Shown here: positions 61,474 through 64,000 of the stretch, piece by piece
Layout of the letters: the number at the start of each line of letters is the position of its first letter
Numbering within the stretch: position 1 is the first letter of the stretch
Assembly: GCF_034427435.1 (NCBI RefSeq)
Contig: NZ_JAXQNP010000002.1
Location: forward strand, 248,001-312,000
DNA: 64,000 bases
Reading direction: 5' to 3'
Source of the DNA: Nitrospirillum sp034427435
Lineage (GTDB): Bacteria > Pseudomonadota > Alphaproteobacteria > Azospirillales > Azospirillaceae
Notes under the pieces: model-generated
Seen by the model: only the letters and a program-made list of their open reading frames with translations
Database searches by the model: none
Told to the model about the DNA's origin: nothing
Program-made: the position numbers and the translations under genes

Positions 61474-63177
61474 TCAGGCGGCGCGCACGCGGCTGATGAA
61501 GCTGCCCACCTCCATCCGCAGGATGTCGGAGCTGCGGCCCAGGCCGCTGGCCGCGGCCAGCACCTGCGAGGCGGCCTGCCCGGCCTCGGCGGACGCCACG
61601 GTGACGCCGGCGATGCTGCGTGACACATCCTGCGTGCCATGGGCCGCCTGGTCGACGTTGCGGGCGATCTCCTGCGTCGCGGCGCTCTGCTCTTCCACCG
61701 CCGAGGCGATGGCGCTGGAGATCTGGCTCAGCTCATCGATCACCGCGCCGATGCCCTCGATGGCGCCCACGGCCTGACGGGTGGAGGCCTGGACCTCCGC
61801 GATCTGGGCCACGATCTCATCGGTGGCCTTGGCCGTCTGGGTCGCCAGGGTCTTGACCTCGCCCGCCACGACCGCGAAGCCGCGGCCGGCCTCACCCGCC
61901 CGCGCCGCCTCGATGGTGGCGTTGAGGGCCAGCAGGTTGGTCTGGCTGGCGATGTTGCTGATCAGTTCGATGACCCGGCCGATGCGCTCGGCGTTGGAGG
62001 CCAGGCCACGCACCATCTCGTTGGCCAGCCGCGCCCGTTCCACGGCGCTGCTGGACACCTCGCTGGAATGGCCGACACGCTGGCTGATCTCCCCGATGGA
62101 GGAGGAGAGTTGCTCCGCCGCCGAGGACACGGTCTGGACGTTGGCGGTGGTCTGGTCGGCCGCCGCCGCCACGGTGGTGGCCTGCCGGTTGGTTTCCTCG
62201 GCGATGGAGGACATGGCGCTGGCGGTGGACGACAGCTGCTCCGCCGCGGAGGAGACCGCCTGGACCACGCCCGCGACCTTGGCGTCGAACAGGTCTGCCA
62301 GTTCCTCCATCGCCTTCTTCTTTTCGGCCGCGGCGCGCTGCTCCTGCTCCTTCGCGGCGGCCTCCATCTCACGGTTGCGCAGGATATTGGTCTTGAAGAC
62401 CTGCATGGTCTGCGCCACCGCCCCCAGCTCATCCTTGCGGCCCAGGCCGAAGACGGTGAAGCCCACGTCGCCGGCGGCCAGGCGCTGCAGGCAATCCACC
62501 ATGGCGCCGATGGGACGGGCGACACCGACATGGCCGATGCCCATGCCCAGGGCCACGCCCACCAGGGTGCCGGCGATCGTCCCGATCAGCATGATGCGCT
62601 TGGCATCGTCGGCCATGGCCTGGCCGCGCCGCGCCATGTCGGTGCCCGCCTGGTCGTAATGGTCCGCCAGCGCGCGCATCCGCTGCTGCAATTGGTCGAC
62701 CAGGGCCCGGCCTTCCTTGACCGACGCGATCACGGCCATCTGGTCCACCGTGGGGGCCACGCCGCCCTGCGCGCGGGCCTTCGCCATCGTCGCTTCCAGG
62801 TTGCCCACCAAGGCGCCATAGCCATCAGCCACGGTCCTCAGCATTTCCTGTTCCTGGGGATCGGCACCGGACCGCAGGTCATTCAAGCTGCGCTCGAACA
62901 ATGCGCGGTTCTCGGCCACCGACTTTTCCACCGTGGCCATCGACTCCTGCGACGCGTCCATGCCCATGCGGTATTGGGAGCGGTTGAGCGCGATCAGGGT
63001 CTGGTTCATGCGGGCGGCGCGCAACGCCTGGCCATCCGCGTCATCAATATCCTGCCCGGCCGCGCCCAAAGTGACGGCGCTGTGGTATCCGGTGTAGCCC
63101 ACATAAATCAAGATGGAGGACAATAACCCAACAATTATCAGTATCTTGTAGACGATGGGAATATTTTTTAAGGACAT
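61474..63177 (-). CDS. Methyl-accepting chemotaxis protein with 4-helix-bundle sensor
   Basis: Chemoreceptor of 567 residues. Helix 1 is residues about 9-30 (VYKILIIVGLLSSILIYVGY). A periplasmic four-helix-bundle-like domain of about 160 residues follows (NQTLIALNRSQYRMGMDASQ, LRTVADGYGALVGNLEATMA), then helix 2 (IMLIGTIAGTLVGVALGMGI), HAMP (RPIGAMVDCLQRLAAGDVGF) and the signalling domain with tip ISNIASQTNLLALNATIEAA and GEAGRGFAVVAGEVKTLA. It ends FISRVRAA, with no CheR/CheB pentapeptide. Similar in length and C-terminal half to the receptor at 37956 but with a different sensor. Confidence 0.93.
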   Translation of the reverse strand: MSLKNIPIVYKILIIVGLLSSILIYVGYTGYHSAVTLGAAGQDIDDADGQALRAARMNQTLIALNRSQYRMGMDASQESMATVEKSVAENRALFERSLNDLRSGADPQEQEMLRTVADGYGALVGNLEATMAKARAQGGVAPTVDQMAVIASVKEGRALVDQLQQRMRALADHYDQAGTDMARRGQAMADDAKRIMLIGTIAGTLVGVALGMGIGHVGVARPIGAMVDCLQRLAAGDVGFTVFGLGRKDELGAVAQTMQVFKTNILRNREMEAAAKEQEQRAAAEKKKAMEELADLFDAKVAGVVQAVSSAAEQLSSTASAMSSIAEETNRQATTVAAAADQTTANVQTVSSAAEQLSSSIGEISQRVGHSSEVSSSAVERARLANEMVRGLASNAERIGRVIELISNIASQTNLLALNATIEAARAGEAGRGFAVVAGEVKTLATQTAKATDEIVAQIAEVQASTRQAVGAIEGIGAVIDELSQISSAIASAVEEQSAATQEIARNVDQAAHGTQDVSRSIAGVTVASAEAGQAASQVLAAASGLGRSSDILRMEVGSFISRVRAA

Positions 63178-63370
63178 CTAATCCTCCTGAGGTAACACCT
63201 GCAGCTGCGCACAGATGATCAGGCGAATTCTCTGTCCAGTTCCGCTTAATAATCCATTAAAGGAGCGGATACCCAATCAAATCATCCGAGAATTGATTCA
63301 GATCAGTTGTTCATGCAGCGTTAATATTGCTTTTTATTTATATGCGCTGGGCGTTTATTTGCGGCCCTAA

Positions 63371-63403
63371 TTCTGAGGCGGGACGCGCGATCCCGCCTCA
63401 GAA
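63371..63403 (-). terminator. Hairpin after the beta-glucosidase gene
   Basis: TTCTGAGGCGGGA and TCCCGCCTCAGAA form a perfect 13-bp stem around CGCGCGA, about 9 bp after the gene's stop at 63412. There is no U-run on the minus strand beyond the stem's own TT, so termination efficiency is uncertain. Confidence 0.65.
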
Positions 63404-63411
63404 AACAGAGA

Positions 63412-64000
63412 TCAGAAGCCGTTGTTCTGGGCGACCTTGGCGTACCAGAGGCCGCTGTCCTTGATCGTCCGCTTCTGGTCGTTCTTGTAATCGACGTAGA
63501 CCAAGCCGAAGCGCTGGGTATAGCCCTGGGCCCATTCGAAATTGTCCATGAGGCTCCAGGCATGGTAGGCGCGCACCGGCGCCCCGTCCTGGATGGCGCG
63601 GGACAGCGCGGCGAAATAGGCCTTCATGTACTCGATGCGCTGGGCGTCCTTCACCCGGCCATTGACCAGCGGCGTGTTGTAGGCGGCACCGCTTTCCGTG
63701 ATCTCGATGGGCCGGTTGCCGATGGCCTTGGCCATGCGCACCAGCGTGTCGTGGAAGCCGTCGGGGTCGATGTCCCAGCCGATGTCGGTCTTGGCATGCG
63801 GCCCCTCACCCCATTCGTGCGCGGTGTTCAGGCCGGGGACGCCATTGCCCTCAGGCTTATCCGCCACCACCCAGCGGGTGTAGTAGTTGAGGCCGACCAT
63901 GTCATAGTCGGCGCGCATGACCGTCTCGTCGCCCGGCTGGAAGCCCAGCAGGGCGTCGCGCTGGTCGGCCGGCAGCACGTCGGGGTAGGTGCCGTCCAGC
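63412..64000 (-). CDS. GH1 beta-glucosidase, 5' part outside window
   Basis: The C-terminal 196 residues of a family 1 glycoside hydrolase, open to the window edge. YDMVGLNYYTRWVV is the GH1 strand with the substrate-contacting Tyr, EITESGAAYN carries the catalytic nucleophile Glu (usual form ITENGAA), and WSLMDNFEWAQGYTQRFGLV is the diagnostic aglycone/subsite block, followed by YVDYKNDQKRTIKDSGLWY. The acid/base Glu (NEP motif) lies beyond base 64000. GH1 enzymes hydrolyse beta-linked glucosides such as cellobiose. Family call is firm; substrate is not. Confidence 0.93.
   Translation of the reverse strand, partial: LDGTYPDVLPADQRDALLGFQPGDETVMRADYDMVGLNYYTRWVVADKPEGNGVPGLNTAHEWGEGPHAKTDIGWDIDPDGFHDTLVRMAKAIGNRPIEITESGAAYNTPLVNGRVKDAQRIEYMKAYFAALSRAIQDGAPVRAYHAWSLMDNFEWAQGYTQRFGLVYVDYKNDQKRTIKDSGLWYAKVAQNNGF

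Noticed and set aside
61639..63126. A 495-codon open frame opposite the second chemoreceptor
   Set aside because: Gly/His/Asp-rich translation typical of antisense noise; the chemoreceptor on the other strand has full domain structure.

Overview
The window is about 64 kb of GC-rich alphaproteobacterial chromosome. Gene content and order (ilvBNC with leuA, hflKC with a DUF2065 gene, ubiK-ybjN-proC facing lgt-midA-pgeF, prs-rplY-pth, a petPR-like MarR/OmpR/EnvZ set, a phasin and a DUF3035 lipoprotein) fit Rhodospirillales, most likely Azospirillaceae (Azospirillum, Niveispirillum or Nitrospirillum type). The family assignment is inference. I saw no transposase, prophage, CRISPR array, complete tRNA or rRNA gene.

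Layout. 1-6.0 kb: branched-chain amino-acid genes on the minus strand (ilvB, ilvN, ilvC, leuA cut by the window edge), with miaA upstream and serB diverging from it. 7.0-8.0 kb: a darcynin-family gene and a TetR regulator around one palindrome. 8.1-13.7 kb: envelope quality control (DegP-like protease, DUF2065, hflC, hflK) and the mrp Fe-S carrier. 14-21 kb: GST, mutL, pgi, a beta-helix-like secreted protein and two hypotheticals. 21-29 kb: DUF3035 lipoprotein, lspA, ileS, ribF, an MFS transporter and a lysophospholipase-like hydrolase. 29-36 kb: an unusual class A penicillin-binding protein, hisS, pyrC and pyrE. 36-46 kb: an XRE/MmyB-like regulator divergent from a Tat-exported hydrolase, a chemoreceptor, a small secreted protein, a serine-hydrolase-fold protein without its catalytic residues, a surface-antigen-like lipoprotein and MarR-OmpR-EnvZ. 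46-54.7 kb: phasin, ybaK-like, proC, ybjN-like, ubiK, lgt, midA, pgeF, prs, rplY and pth. 54.8-59.3 kb: a probable copper-uptake locus (DUF2946 protein, OprC-like TonB-dependent receptor, TonB, and a convergent His/Cys-bearing periplasmic protein). 59.6-64 kb: two tandem paralogous secreted proteins of unknown family, a second chemoreceptor and the end of a GH1 beta-glucosidase.

Most of the window is housekeeping. The least explained parts are the copper locus with its periplasmic protein, the TTG-initiated tandem paralogs, the catalytically dead serine-hydrolase relative, several precise operator-like dyads and tandem arrays, and a small REP-like hairpin family with a compensatory base change. 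Three genes (degP-like, hflK, and the hydrolase at 28 kb) each appear to lack one base in a G/C homopolymer. Base-calling error is the simplest reading, but the sequence alone cannot exclude true mutations.
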